Below, one piece after another: positions 53,369-62,589 of a DNA stretch of 64,000 nucleotides; the first letter of the stretch is position 1; each line of letters starts with the position of its first letter. The DNA is from Chromatiaceae bacterium (GTDB taxonomy: Bacteria; Pseudomonadota; Gammaproteobacteria; Chromatiales; Chromatiaceae): assembly GCA_024235215.1 (NCBI GenBank), contig JACKMU010000004.1, forward strand, positions 1-64,000. Reading direction: 5' to 3'. The translations under genes and the position numbers were made by a program. The notes under the pieces were generated by a model. It made no database searches. It was given only the letters and a program-made list of their open reading frames with translations, and had not been told where the DNA came from.

Positions 53369-54238
53369 TCAGACGTCTGGAAAACAGCTGGCCAGCCCGG
53401 ATGCCAGATCGGGAAATTTCAGTTCGATACCGAGTTCGTCCAGCATCTTCTGGTTGCGTAGACGGCGCGACTCCTGCAGGTAGGAGAGCATACCCGGCGA
53501 CAGTTGGCCCTTTGCCTGTTCGAGCGATATCTTCGGTGGGCGCCTCAATCCGGCGAGATCGGCGATGCGGTCGAAATAGTCGGTCATCGTAGTCGGGTGC
53601 CCGTCGCTTACATTGTACACCTCTCCGCTGCGTCCCTGCGTCATCGCCGCGACGCAGACTGAGACCAGATCCTCTATATGAATCCGGTTGCTGAAGGGCG
53701 CCTCATCTTCGCACACCAAGGGCAACCCTTCGCGCAGCCGCTGCAACGGCAGCCTGCCCGGACCATAAAATCCCGCCACCCGCAAAACTACCAGTTGGCA
53801 GCCGCTCTTCCGGCTCCATTGGCGTAAACTCTGCTCTGCATCCCAACGGCGCAGCGCCCGCTGCGCCACCGGCCTCGGCTGGCGCTGTTCATCCACCCAC
53901 TCACCGTCGCAGTCACCATAGACTCCTGTGGTGCTCAGGTAAACCAGACGCCGGGGCGCCCCTTCTTCTGTAAAAGTGTTTATCAGGTTGCCGATACGCG
54001 TATCGACGCTCCCGCTAGGTGGAGGAGGCACGAAGTAGAAGAGACTGGAACCCCCCAGCGACAGGTCCGGCAACGGCGGCCGATCCAGATCACTCACCAA
54101 TGCATCAACTCCGATCGCGCGCAATTGCTCGGCACTGCTGCAACTACGCACCACACCACGGACGCTCTGCCCGAGTTCACCATAGTGGAGCGCCACCCGA
54201 CGCCCCAAGTCACCACAGCCCAGGATATAGATGTTCAC
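53369..54238 (-). CDS. NAD(P)-binding SDR/epimerase-like protein (YeeZ-like)
   Basis: 289 aa, extended SDR-type Rossmann protein. N-terminal glycine motif GCGDLGRRVALHYGELG, strand LSTTGVYG with a YG pair and a later VLRVAGFYGPGRLP. The classic YxxxK is not seen in standard form, so catalysis is uncertain. The start is GTG at 54238. It is convergent with the ParA-like gene (25 bp between stops) and divergent from the flavin reductase. Confidence 0.82.
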   Translation of the reverse strand: MNIYILGCGDLGRRVALHYGELGQSVRGVVRSCSSAEQLRAIGVDALVSDLDRPPLPDLSLGGSSLFYFVPPPPSGSVDTRIGNLINTFTEEGAPRRLVYLSTTGVYGDCDGEWVDEQRQPRPVAQRALRRWDAEQSLRQWSRKSGCQLVVLRVAGFYGPGRLPLQRLREGLPLVCEDEAPFSNRIHIEDLVSVCVAAMTQGRSGEVYNVSDGHPTTMTDYFDRIADLAGLRRPPKISLEQAKGQLSPGMLSYLQESRRLRNQKMLDELGIELKFPDLASGLASCFPDV

Positions 54239-54305
54239 ATAGAGGTTTTAATTCTGAGTAAAATAGTAGAGAATTATCCGTCCCATTAGACAGCCTGTAA
54301 ATGCT

Positions 54306-55325
54306 ATGAGCTTCAGAGTCAAAATAGAGCCCAGCGGTCATGAATTTAACACAGTTGCCGGAGAAACCCTGCTGCAGGCGGCCGAACGCCAGGGCATCAT
54401 GCTCCCCTACGGCTGTCGGAACGGCCTCTGCGGCAGTTGTGCCGGTGATCTACTCTCCGGCAGTGTCGTGTATCCGGACCCAAGCAGCGAATCGATGGAG
54501 AGTATGCCGGACACCCATTGCCTCCCTTGTCAGGCAACAGCGACTAGTGACATCGTGATCCGCATTCATGAAGTAGAGAGCGTGCAGCAGGTCGCATTGC
54601 GCAGTCTCAGTTGCACCGTCGCCAGAAAAAAGCGCCTGGCTCACGACGTGATGCAACTGCTGCTGTCGCCACCGCAGGATGAGCGTATTCAATACCTGGC
54701 GGGACAGTATCTGGATTTCATTCTGGCCGATGGACGTCGCCGTGCGTTCTCCATCGCCAATCCACCGCACGATGATAGCTGCATCGAGTTGCATATCAGG
54801 CACGTTCCCGGCGGTGAATTCACCGACTATGTATTCGAGCAGATGCAGGAGGGCGACCTGCAGCTGGTGGAGCTGCCGCTGGGTGGATTCTATCTACGAG
54901 AAGAGTCGATAAGGCCGATCATCATGATGGCGGGGGGCACCGGTTTCGCGCCTTTGAAAGGAATGATCGAACACGCATTCCATATCGGAAGCAAACGTCC
55001 GATCCATCTATTTTGGGGGGTACGCGCAAGGCGCGACATCTATCTCCCCGAACTGCCCACCCGATGGGCCACCGAATGCGACCATTTTCAGTTCACTCCG
55101 GTGCTCTCCGAGCCCGACCCGGATTGGCGGGGGCGTACCGGTTGGGTACATGAAGCAGTGCTGGCGGACTACCCGAACCTCACCATGTTCGAGCTTTACA
55201 TGAGCGGTCCCCCCGCGATGGTATTCGCCGGAAAGCATGCCTTTACCGCAGCCGGTCTGCTGCCAGACCATATGTACTCAGACGTGTTTGAATGGGCCAA
55301 AGACAAGCCGGAGAAGGGTGAATGA
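54306..55325 (+). CDS. 2Fe-2S/FAD reductase (CDP-6-deoxyglucoseen reductase-like)
   Basis: 339 aa. Plant-type ferredoxin domain with C37, C42, C45 and C75 (YGCRNGLCGSCAGDLL; HCLPC), FAD domain (RRAFSIANPP) and NAD(P) domain (MMAGGTGFAPLKGMIEH; FWGVRARRDIYLPEL). Modular order matches the phenol hydroxylase/CDP-6-deoxy-delta-3,4-glucoseen reductase family. It transfers electrons from NAD(P)H to an unknown oxygenase or acceptor. In gammaproteobacteria such genes commonly sit near ubiD. Confidence 0.9.
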   Translation: MSFRVKIEPSGHEFNTVAGETLLQAAERQGIMLPYGCRNGLCGSCAGDLLSGSVVYPDPSSESMESMPDTHCLPCQATATSDIVIRIHEVESVQQVALRSLSCTVARKKRLAHDVMQLLLSPPQDERIQYLAGQYLDFILADGRRRAFSIANPPHDDSCIELHIRHVPGGEFTDYVFEQMQEGDLQLVELPLGGFYLREESIRPIIMMAGGTGFAPLKGMIEHAFHIGSKRPIHLFWGVRARRDIYLPELPTRWATECDHFQFTPVLSEPDPDWRGRTGWVHEAVLADYPNLTMFELYMSGPPAMVFAGKHAFTAAGLLPDHMYSDVFEWAKDKPEKGE

Positions 55326-55462
55326 CGAGCGGGTGCGGGATAGCGCTGCCAGTGCCGTGTTGACCAGACCACGGCACAGCATGTCTGCTATATCCAATTC
55401 GGCGAATTACCCTATTCGCTTGGTGTGCGCTCACACAGAGCAATAACTGTACGCAGAGATGT

Positions 55463-56773
55463 TTACTCCCCGCCTGCTCTCACCCTTTCTATGTTGAGCC
55501 GCGGCGGGTTGATATCGGTGGGGATCTCTTCCTGTGTTGGGCTTTCCAACTGATTATGCACGCCGAGCGATACTGGAAGCTGCGGTAACGGCGTTTCACT
55601 GGAGAGCGTCAAAGCGGCGCGGTAGTTGGTCAGCGCCTGCTCCTTTTCACCCATACCCTCCAGCAGCACACCCAGTTCGCTATAAGCCGCAGGGCTGGGC
55701 TGAATTGAGATACTCGCCTCCAGATAGCTGCGTGCCTTTCCCCATAGCCGGTTTTTCAGGCAGAGGCGGCCCAGTGCCAGTAGTAGCGTCGGATTGTTGG
55801 GTCTGTCGATTAACCACTTCTCCGCCTGGGTCAGCTGTGCGGCAATATCCGACGCCTCCGCGCTACCGTACAGCTCAGCCAGCGCATCACTCCAATCATG
55901 ATCAAGGGCGCGTCTCAGCAGCTGAACCACCTCGTCTTCCGCAGCGGACGCCTTCAGATGGTTGGCATAAAACATAACCATCGCCTCGTTCTCTCTGATC
56001 TGCGGTGGAAAACTTTTCCAGGTTGTTCTCAGCGAATCGCCATCGTTGCTCTTTGCGGCACTTTGCAGCAACATCCGGCAAACCCTGATTTCCAACTCTT
56101 TCAGCTCTGCCGGAGCTACCACTTGGCGCTTTTTCAGTTCCGGCAACAGCGCGTTCAACTCATTCCAGTCACCCAGCCGCTCATACAAAATTTTCAACAG
56201 CTTGAGAACATGGGTGTGGCGGGGAGCAATAGTACGCAGATGCCTGAGCGTAGCCAACGCCTGTTCCAACTGGGCATGCTCCAGCTGCAGTTCCGCCTGG
56301 GTCAGACCGACCGCAACATCGGCAGACGGCATACAGGCGTGCGCCAGCCGCAGGTAGTGGTCACGCCGGTCATGCGCCCCCTGCTGCTGAGCGGAGCGGG
56401 CTGCTGCAAGGTAGTTGAGCAATGGCGCCTCTGAGCGTGTTGCAAACCGGACCAGACTCTTCTCCGCGTTCTGCCACTCCCCTTCGGAAAGCTGCACCAG
56501 TCCCCGGTTGAATTCACGCCGTGCCCGCTCCTGTGAGCGATGGTCCTGCCAGCCATGCAGCTGCCGTGGAATCGACCAGACTCTGGCAAATGCTCTCAGC
56601 AAAATATAGAGGGTTACAAAAATCAGCAGATTGAAAATCAGGAAGAGCGCCAGACTGCCTTCGACACTCCATTGCTGGAAGCCAATCAACACATATCCAT
56701 TATCCAACTTTACCGCCAGCGTGAGCACTACCGACAGCGCCAACGCCAACAGGGAGGTCAGCAGGGCCCTCAT
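55463..56773 (-). CDS. hemY: HemY-like TPR membrane protein of the heme operon
   Basis: 436 aa. Two N-terminal transmembrane helices (residues 5-20 and 40-62) precede a HemY_N region and several TPR-like helices (EGEWQNAEKSLVRFA; AQLEQALATLRHLRTIAPRH). Known in enterobacteria as the last gene of hemCDXY. Despite the name it is not protoporphyrinogen oxidase. Overlaps hemX by ATGA. Confidence 0.92.
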   Translation of the reverse strand: MRALLTSLLALALSVVLTLAVKLDNGYVLIGFQQWSVEGSLALFLIFNLLIFVTLYILLRAFARVWSIPRQLHGWQDHRSQERARREFNRGLVQLSEGEWQNAEKSLVRFATRSEAPLLNYLAAARSAQQQGAHDRRDHYLRLAHACMPSADVAVGLTQAELQLEHAQLEQALATLRHLRTIAPRHTHVLKLLKILYERLGDWNELNALLPELKKRQVVAPAELKELEIRVCRMLLQSAAKSNDGDSLRTTWKSFPPQIRENEAMVMFYANHLKASAAEDEVVQLLRRALDHDWSDALAELYGSAEASDIAAQLTQAEKWLIDRPNNPTLLLALGRLCLKNRLWGKARSYLEASISIQPSPAAYSELGVLLEGMGEKEQALTNYRAALTLSSETPLPQLPVSLGVHNQLESPTQEEIPTDINPPRLNIERVRAGGE

Positions 56774-57990
56774 CGATCCGCCCCCAGGGTTTTGATCTGC
56801 TCCCGCAACGCGATCAGTGATGCCGAAATATCTGGCAGCTGAGGTCTTATCTGCAGTTTGGAGTAGGCAGTCAGCTGCTCCAGATAGGCCTTGCTTCGCG
56901 TGTCATCGAGATCGACATGTTCGTGCAACAGCCGGATTGCATTCTGCAGACTGGTACTGAAAAGCGCCTGAGAACCGCGCAGCAGTGAGACCCTGGCCGC
57001 CTCCAACTGGAGACTTAGATGCTGTTGAATGAGCAGCTGCTGATCAGACGGAAGCAGTGCGCTGACAGGTTGACCATGGTGGCGGACCACGATTATCGAT
57101 TTAAACCCCTCCCACAAGTCGCGCCCCAATGTCTTCAGACTACGCTCTTCCGGCGCTGTTCTCTGCAGCACCTCAGGTTCGGAAGTTGCTGCCGCAGGCA
57201 GCTCACTGCCCAACAGTTTGAGCTGATTTACCCCCGCGGCAAGGATGGAGAGCTGCAGCGCCACACCTTCTATATCGGCCAGTTCGATCCCCTTTAACTG
57301 GCTGATCTCCAGCGCCAGAAGTTCGCGCACCTGAACCCATCCGGGATAGCCGCTGTCGCGCAGGCGAGCATCCGCACTCTCCAACGCGCGGATAGCGGTG
57401 CGCAGATCCCACTCCAGCTGCAGGCGGTGGTGGGCGACCTGCATCAGGTATGCCGCCTCCTCAGCCATCCAGTAGCTGTCATCGCCACCAATACGTCGAT
57501 GAAGTGACTGCATCGTTTCGCGAATCTCCTGACCCACCTGAGACAGTTGCTCCCTCTCACGCTCCAGCTTGGCATCCCGTTCCTGCAAAAGCTGTCGGTG
57601 GTTGGTCAATGCCTGCTGCTGCTCCGCGAGTACACGCTGTTGCTCAAGCAACTGCTGTGCCTGAGTCGCAAAGGAGCCGTGGGCAGTTTTCAATCGCTGA
57701 TCGATGTCGTCGGTCTGCACCCGCATCGCTTCCAGCCCTGCTCGGATGGCGGCAATATCGGACGAAAACACCTCACGGGCTTGAAAGCTGTAAAGGGCGC
57801 CCACGCCGGCCAGTGCGAGCGCAATCAGTACCAGCAGCAACGCCAGACCCGAGCGCTTATCGGAGCGCTGCGGCTGCCGAGCATCAATCACCTCCGCTCC
57901 GAGAATCTCGGCCTCTTCAACTTCTGCATCGACGCGCTTCATCTCTTCTTCCAAAATATACTCTTCCGGCACAGCGCCAAACGGGAGCAT
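56770..57990 (-). CDS. hemX: HemX-like membrane protein
   Basis: 406 aa. A charged N-terminus is followed by one transmembrane helix (about residues 50-70, GLALLLVLIALALAGVGALY) and a long periplasmic helical region with a Gln/Glu/Leu-rich coiled coil (residues 90-170). It matches HemX, annotated as uroporphyrinogen-III C-methyltransferase in databases but lacking the methyltransferase motifs. The likely role is in heme-pathway protein assembly. Between hemD and hemY. Confidence 0.92.
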   Translation of the reverse strand: MLPFGAVPEEYILEEEMKRVDAEVEEAEILGAEVIDARQPQRSDKRSGLALLLVLIALALAGVGALYSFQAREVFSSDIAAIRAGLEAMRVQTDDIDQRLKTAHGSFATQAQQLLEQQRVLAEQQQALTNHRQLLQERDAKLEREREQLSQVGQEIRETMQSLHRRIGGDDSYWMAEEAAYLMQVAHHRLQLEWDLRTAIRALESADARLRDSGYPGWVQVRELLALEISQLKGIELADIEGVALQLSILAAGVNQLKLLGSELPAAATSEPEVLQRTAPEERSLKTLGRDLWEGFKSIIVVRHHGQPVSALLPSDQQLLIQQHLSLQLEAARVSLLRGSQALFSTSLQNAIRLLHEHVDLDDTRSKAYLEQLTAYSKLQIRPQLPDISASLIALREQIKTLGADR

Positions 57991-58013
57991 GCCATAGAGC
58001 GTGGCTCATGGCA

Positions 58014-58766
58014 CTAGCTGTTCGCACAACAACGGCAGATCGTCGCAACGATAGCCTGATCATCGGGCCTGTCGGCGACAAAAACCTGATTCCAGCCGAG
58101 TGACCGTGCGTGCGCGCGCATGCGCGCTGAAATGACGATCAGCGGTGTCCGTAACAGGCGCTCCCGCTGCGCCTCTCCAAACAGCTGAATAAGATTATCC
58201 AGAATCGCATTGCTGGTGGCTGTGATCAGGTGCAGATTCCCATCCCTCACTGCCAAATCGAAGTCATCGGATGGAGCGGGACAACAGCGCCGATAGACCG
58301 CTGCGTAGACCACCTCGGCACCACGCTGGACAAGTGTGTCGCCCAGTAGTGGGCGCCCATCCTCGCCTCGAAAAATGAGTATTCTCTTGCCTGTGACCCG
58401 CTCGGTGCCAAGCTCGCTGGTGGCCAACAATGCCTCGCTGTCGAATCCCTTTTGTGGCATCAGATTTACCGTATATCCAGCGTCGTTCAGCGCCCGGGCG
58501 GTCGCTTGACCTACCGCAGCAATCGAGATTCGTTCCGGTAGGCGCCCTCCCGGGATCTGCTTCAGACCCCAGTGGACTGCATTGGCACTGACGAATATCG
58601 CGATATGGAAGGATTGTATTTGCGTCATCACTCCGTGCAATTGCTCGGAATGCTCCGGAGCCAGTATCTCAATCGCTGGCAGGCATATCGGACGCCCATC
58701 CAGCTGTTCGATCAAATCGCACAGCCCCGCTGCCTGATGTTTGGCCCGGGTGATCAGCACCCCCAT
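58014..58766 (-). CDS. hemD: Uroporphyrinogen-III synthase
   Basis: About 250 aa. A bilobed HemD fold: MGVLITRAKHQAAGLCDLIEQL, ILIFRGEDGRPLLGDTLVQRG, and a C-terminal ITATSNAILDNL with the conserved Thr/Ser region. It cyclises hydroxymethylbilane and inverts ring D. ATG 58766 is chosen because HemD proteins start there; an upstream GTG at 58799 would add 11 residues, and neither has a strong Shine-Dalgarno. 42 bp after the hemC stop. Confidence 0.93.
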   Translation of the reverse strand: MGVLITRAKHQAAGLCDLIEQLDGRPICLPAIEILAPEHSEQLHGVMTQIQSFHIAIFVSANAVHWGLKQIPGGRLPERISIAAVGQATARALNDAGYTVNLMPQKGFDSEALLATSELGTERVTGKRILIFRGEDGRPLLGDTLVQRGAEVVYAAVYRRCCPAPSDDFDLAVRDGNLHLITATSNAILDNLIQLFGEAQRERLLRTPLIVISARMRAHARSLGWNQVFVADRPDDQAIVATICRCCANS

Positions 58767-58808
58767 TCCGGAAAGACGACAACCTGCGATATTCACCACC
58801 GTTTCGGA

Positions 58809-59738
58809 TCAGGCCTGGTAGAGATGCATCAATATCTGATCTGCCCCTTGGCCCAGTAGATCCTCGGCTAGCCTTTCACCCAGTGCCTCCGCATCTTCCG
58901 CTGGCGCACTCCCCTCGGCCCGGATGATCCGACTGCCATCGGTCTCACCCACCAGTCCACGCATGTAGAGCTTGTTGTGATTCAACACTGCATAACCAGC
59001 GATCGGTACCTGACAGCCGCCCATCAGACGACCGTTCATCGCACGCTCCGCTATGACGCAGCGTGCCGTCTCCAGATCGTGCAGGGGCGCAATCAATGCG
59101 TTGACCCGTTCATCATTGGCTCTGCACTCTATACCAATAGCACCCTGGCCTATCGCAGGCAAACTCTCCTCCGTTTGCAGCAGTGCGGTTATTCTCTTCC
59201 CGAACCCCAATCGTTTCAGCCCCGCTGAAGCCAGAATGATGGCGTCGAACTCTCCCCCATCCAGTTTGCTCAGCCGGGTATTCACATTGCCGCGCAACGA
59301 ATTGATCCTGAGGTCGGGGCGCAACTCGGCAATCTGACACTGTCGGCGCAGACTGGAGGTTCCCAGCACCGCATGTATCGGCAGATCTTGCAATGAGCGG
59401 TAACGTTTCGAGACAAAAGCATCGCGTGGGTCCTCGCGTTGCAGAATAACAGCCAGGTGCAGACCATCCGGCAGTCCCACCGGTACATCTTTCATCGAGT
59501 GCACCGCAATGTCAGCGCGTCTGGCCAGAATTCCCTGTTCCAACTCTTTAACGAACAACCCTTTACCGCCGATTTTTGCCAGCGGTGTATCGAGAATCTT
59601 GTCCCCCTGTGTCTTCATACCCACCAGTTCCACTGCCAGGCCTGGATGCACCTGACGCAGCAGAGCGGCTACATGCTCAGCCTGCCACAGTGCCAATGGA
59701 GAGGTTCTGGTGGCTATACGTATCTTCTGTTCGGACAT
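58809..59738 (-). CDS. hemC: Hydroxymethylbilane synthase
   Basis: 309 aa. The dipyrromethane cofactor Cys is C242 (MGGCQVPIAGYAV) and the catalytic Asp is D84 (HSMKDVP). GKGLFVKELEQGIL and TSSLRRQCQ complete the signature. It polymerises four porphobilinogen units. First gene of a minus-strand hemC-hemD-hemX-hemY operon; divergent from the YpsA-like gene. Confidence 0.97.
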   Translation of the reverse strand: MSEQKIRIATRTSPLALWQAEHVAALLRQVHPGLAVELVGMKTQGDKILDTPLAKIGGKGLFVKELEQGILARRADIAVHSMKDVPVGLPDGLHLAVILQREDPRDAFVSKRYRSLQDLPIHAVLGTSSLRRQCQIAELRPDLRINSLRGNVNTRLSKLDGGEFDAIILASAGLKRLGFGKRITALLQTEESLPAIGQGAIGIECRANDERVNALIAPLHDLETARCVIAERAMNGRLMGGCQVPIAGYAVLNHNKLYMRGLVGETDGSRIIRAEGSAPAEDAEALGERLAEDLLGQGADQILMHLYQA

Positions 59739-59875
59739 GGACGCTCGTCTCAGCGGAAAAGTCGCATGCTAAAGCCTAACCAGGACACAGGCAAATGGGT
59801 GTTCAATAAAAACTGGTTTCGGTTATGCTTGTGGTTGGTGACACCTAGCGGATGAGGTCTATCAACGGAGTTGTG

Positions 59876-60352
59876 ATGGCACTGACAATCCTTTCTGGCG
59901 GTCAGACCGGCGTAGACCGCGCCGCACTGGATGCTGCGCTGGAAAACGGTATCCCGGCAGGTGGCTGGTGCCCGCAGGGACGTCTGGCGGAGGATGGCAG
60001 GATTCCGGAGCATTATCCGTTGCGTGAACTACCCGGGGCCGGCTATCTGCAGCGCACCGAACAGAACGTCATCGACAGTGATGCAACGCTGATTGTTCAC
60101 TTCGGTCGGCTCCAGGGAGGCACGGCGCGAACACAGGAATTTTGCCACACACATGATAAACCGCTTCTGCTTATTGACGGCTCGTATGTTGCCGAATGCG
60201 AAGCGGTCCGGATGCTGCGGGAGTTTATCCTGGGCAACAAAATCACTCTGCTCAACGTAGCGGGTCCGCGCGCCAGCGGCGAAGCTGGGGCCTACGCGTA
60301 CACCTTCGCGTTACTGAGCCTGTTGCTGAAGGATCACGGCCTGTCTGCGTGA
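59876..60352 (+). CDS. YpsA/molybdenum-carrier-like Rossmann protein
   Basis: 158 aa. N-terminal SGGQTGVDRAALDAAL and CPQGRLAEDGRIP followed by HFGRLQGGTARTQEFC are typical of the putative molybdenum carrier/DprA-like Rossmann family. The nucleotide-like ligand is not known. The ATG at 59876 has GGAG 5 nt upstream; the open frame upstream begins at 59852. It stands alone between two minus-strand operons. Confidence 0.85.
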   Translation: MALTILSGGQTGVDRAALDAALENGIPAGGWCPQGRLAEDGRIPEHYPLRELPGAGYLQRTEQNVIDSDATLIVHFGRLQGGTARTQEFCHTHDKPLLLIDGSYVAECEAVRMLREFILGNKITLLNVAGPRASGEAGAYAYTFALLSLLLKDHGLSA

Positions 60353-60415
60353 CCTGTCACCGGCGTTGCAGAAAGGTGAAACGCATCCCGGTACAATGGA
60401 GAGCCGATATGGGAT

Positions 60416-62290
60416 TCAACGTTTGAAGCGATAGATATTGGCAGCAATCGTGCCGCCGATGAGGATGAACAGCAGTGGCAATAAAAGGATCGGGTGTTCG
60501 AGCCCAAACCGGTAGATCTGCTGAATAAATGCATAAACACCGAGCAAGGTTGCCAACAGGCTGCCACCACCTCCATCATGTGGTTGTCCATTCCAGCTCG
60601 CCGTTCCAGTGCGATGACCGTCCGCCTGTACCATGTTTTTGGGATCGACAAGCCAGCTGCGCACTTCGGCGGGTGACCGGACCTGCAACAGATCCTCCGC
60701 GATTTCCAGAAAAGCCGGCAGGTTTTTGTCTATCTGCGGAAATATCTGATAAATAATGGCCGCCGCGAGTGACTCTACCATATTCTTCAGGGTACGCTCG
60801 GCGGCAAAAGAGCCAGCAGCCGCGTCAGCCACATTTCGACCGGACGGCGCATCCTCCCGCTCGATCGCATTAGGATGAGACACCACCGCAAAGGAGTCGA
60901 GCTCAGCACCGGAGGCCAACTGACCTGCCTTCGGATCGACTCTTTGAAGCACTCGCTCGCGTTCAAGTTGATTCGCGCGCTGCACTTCCAATGCCTCCAT
61001 CAGCATCCGCTCAACCTCCGCAGATTCGCTCAAAGCATAGGCCGAGAGCGCCTTCAGGCTGGAGTTTTCGGGTTCATCCGGGGACGCCGCCTCCAAGATG
61101 TGCAGCCGCTCGACAGCGCCTCGGGCATCACCCGTGATCATTTGTGCGATAAAGGCCATTGACAGCAACTGCCGGTCAACCTTCTGCTCTGCCAGGGCGG
61201 GTCCGATGAGATCCAGTGTGCGGTAGGGGGAAGCAGACCACAATCTCGCCAGTGCGACGATCTTGCGCACCGCCAAGTCTCCCGGGACGATATTCAAGCA
61301 GCGCGTAAATACTTCGGCAGCTTGTTCCAGGCTGCCCTGGGCGAGATGCGCCGCACCCAGTATCTTCAGGCTGGCGACATGCTCAGGGGATCGGTCCAAT
61401 ACTTCCAGGATGCTGGCTTCCGCAAGCGCAGGTGTATTTGCCTGCAGGGCAGCCAACGCACGCAGGTAGAGCGCGCCAAGATTATTCGGGTTGTCGGCCA
61501 GCAGCAGGTTGATATTTTGCAGCGCGCTATCCGCTCTACCGGAAACCAGGGCCACTTTTATCAATCCCAAAGCCCCGCGGACATCCTCCCGGCGCAAGTG
61601 TGTAACCCGTTGGTACGCCGCCTCTGCGGCATCGAGCCGATGCTGCAGCAACGCCAGCCGACCGGACAGCAACCAAAATTCAGCGTCCGCCAGCTTGAAC
61701 CTTCGCAACAGCGTCTCCGCCTCGGATAACCTCCCGGAATCCAGAGCAAGCGCTACCAGTCCCGGCAAAGGCTCTTGCGCATCGGGCTGGTTCACTAGCG
61801 CCGTCTGAAAACTGTTGCGCGCGCTTTCCGCATCCTTCAACCAGTAGTGGGCCCAGCCATGCAACGTATATACTTCGTTACTGAAGCGAAAGTCCTCCCC
61901 AGATTCCTGCAGCACTGCGCTATATTTTCCCTGAATGAGCAGCGCTCGCAAAAGGGAAATGAACAGTTCCGGTGCGGTGAAACCCTGTTCCTTGCTGCGC
62001 CTGAGATGGAACTCGGCGGCAGTGCCGTCTCCTTCAGCGAGATAAACCTGCCCCAGCAGCAGGCGTGCCCGTGCATTGCTCGGCTGTTCGCGCAGGATCG
62101 ATTTGACCGCGTCAGATGCCGATTCTGTCCGACCCTCTGCGAGCAGCTGCGCCACCTGGTCCAGCGTGAGCAGCTGTTCCTTGAGGGGCTCCTCCCGGCA
62201 CCCGGCAAGTCCCAGCGCACAAACCACAACGACGATGACTGACAGCTGCCAAAGCCTCGCTCGTACCTGCTTGAACCGGGGAAGATCCAT
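60416..62290 (-). CDS. TPR lipoprotein with C-terminal transmembrane tail
   Basis: 624 aa. Lipobox GLAGC sets the lipidated Cys at residue 31. Many TPR-like helical pairs follow (residues about 45-430): ARARLLLGQVYLAEGDGTAAEFHL, ALGLIKVALVSGRADSALQNI, and HVASLKILGAAHLAQGSLEQAAEVF. The C-terminus has a hydrophobic segment (about 598-619) and a basic RFKR tail. The ATG at 62290 is preferred over TTG 62320. It resembles bacterial TPR proteins of exopolysaccharide or sorting systems (PrsT-like), but no exosortase or polysaccharide genes are present. Role unknown. Confidence 0.82.
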   Translation of the reverse strand: MDLPRFKQVRARLWQLSVIVVVVCALGLAGCREEPLKEQLLTLDQVAQLLAEGRTESASDAVKSILREQPSNARARLLLGQVYLAEGDGTAAEFHLRRSKEQGFTAPELFISLLRALLIQGKYSAVLQESGEDFRFSNEVYTLHGWAHYWLKDAESARNSFQTALVNQPDAQEPLPGLVALALDSGRLSEAETLLRRFKLADAEFWLLSGRLALLQHRLDAAEAAYQRVTHLRREDVRGALGLIKVALVSGRADSALQNINLLLADNPNNLGALYLRALAALQANTPALAEASILEVLDRSPEHVASLKILGAAHLAQGSLEQAAEVFTRCLNIVPGDLAVRKIVALARLWSASPYRTLDLIGPALAEQKVDRQLLSMAFIAQMITGDARGAVERLHILEAASPDEPENSSLKALSAYALSESAEVERMLMEALEVQRANQLERERVLQRVDPKAGQLASGAELDSFAVVSHPNAIEREDAPSGRNVADAAAGSFAAERTLKNMVESLAAAIIYQIFPQIDKNLPAFLEIAEDLLQVRSPAEVRSWLVDPKNMVQADGHRTGTASWNGQPHDGGGGSLLATLLGVYAFIQQIYRFGLEHPILLLPLLFILIGGTIAANIYRFKR

Positions 62291-62589
62291 AACCCGATCT
62301 GACAGCAAATACCACGCCAAGAAAATAAGCGTATGAATAAACGAATGTTTCTGCGACTGATTCGTACGCCGGCGGTAAAATGTAAATTTTTCTGACGTGG
62401 AATAGCGCGTGCCCGGTCGGTGTGGAGGTGCGCAGAGAACCGCTCCGCCCGGGGTTTGATCGGCGTCAGCGCAGCGGACACATCAAGGAACGAGAGCGCG
62501 CCACGCTCATCCCCAGTGACAGCCAACGAGTCTGGTCAGGCTGGCAACACTTTCCGTTTGCTCTGTTTCGCCGAACCAAGCCGACCGGA
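62291..62589. other. Intergenic region between the TPR gene and ggt
   Basis: About 300 bp between the ggt stop and the start of the TPR lipoprotein gene, both minus strand. It presumably holds the TPR promoter. AT-rich runs lie near 62325-62400. Open frames here are short and lack ribosome-binding sites, and no hairpin terminator for ggt was found by eye. Confidence 0.4.
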
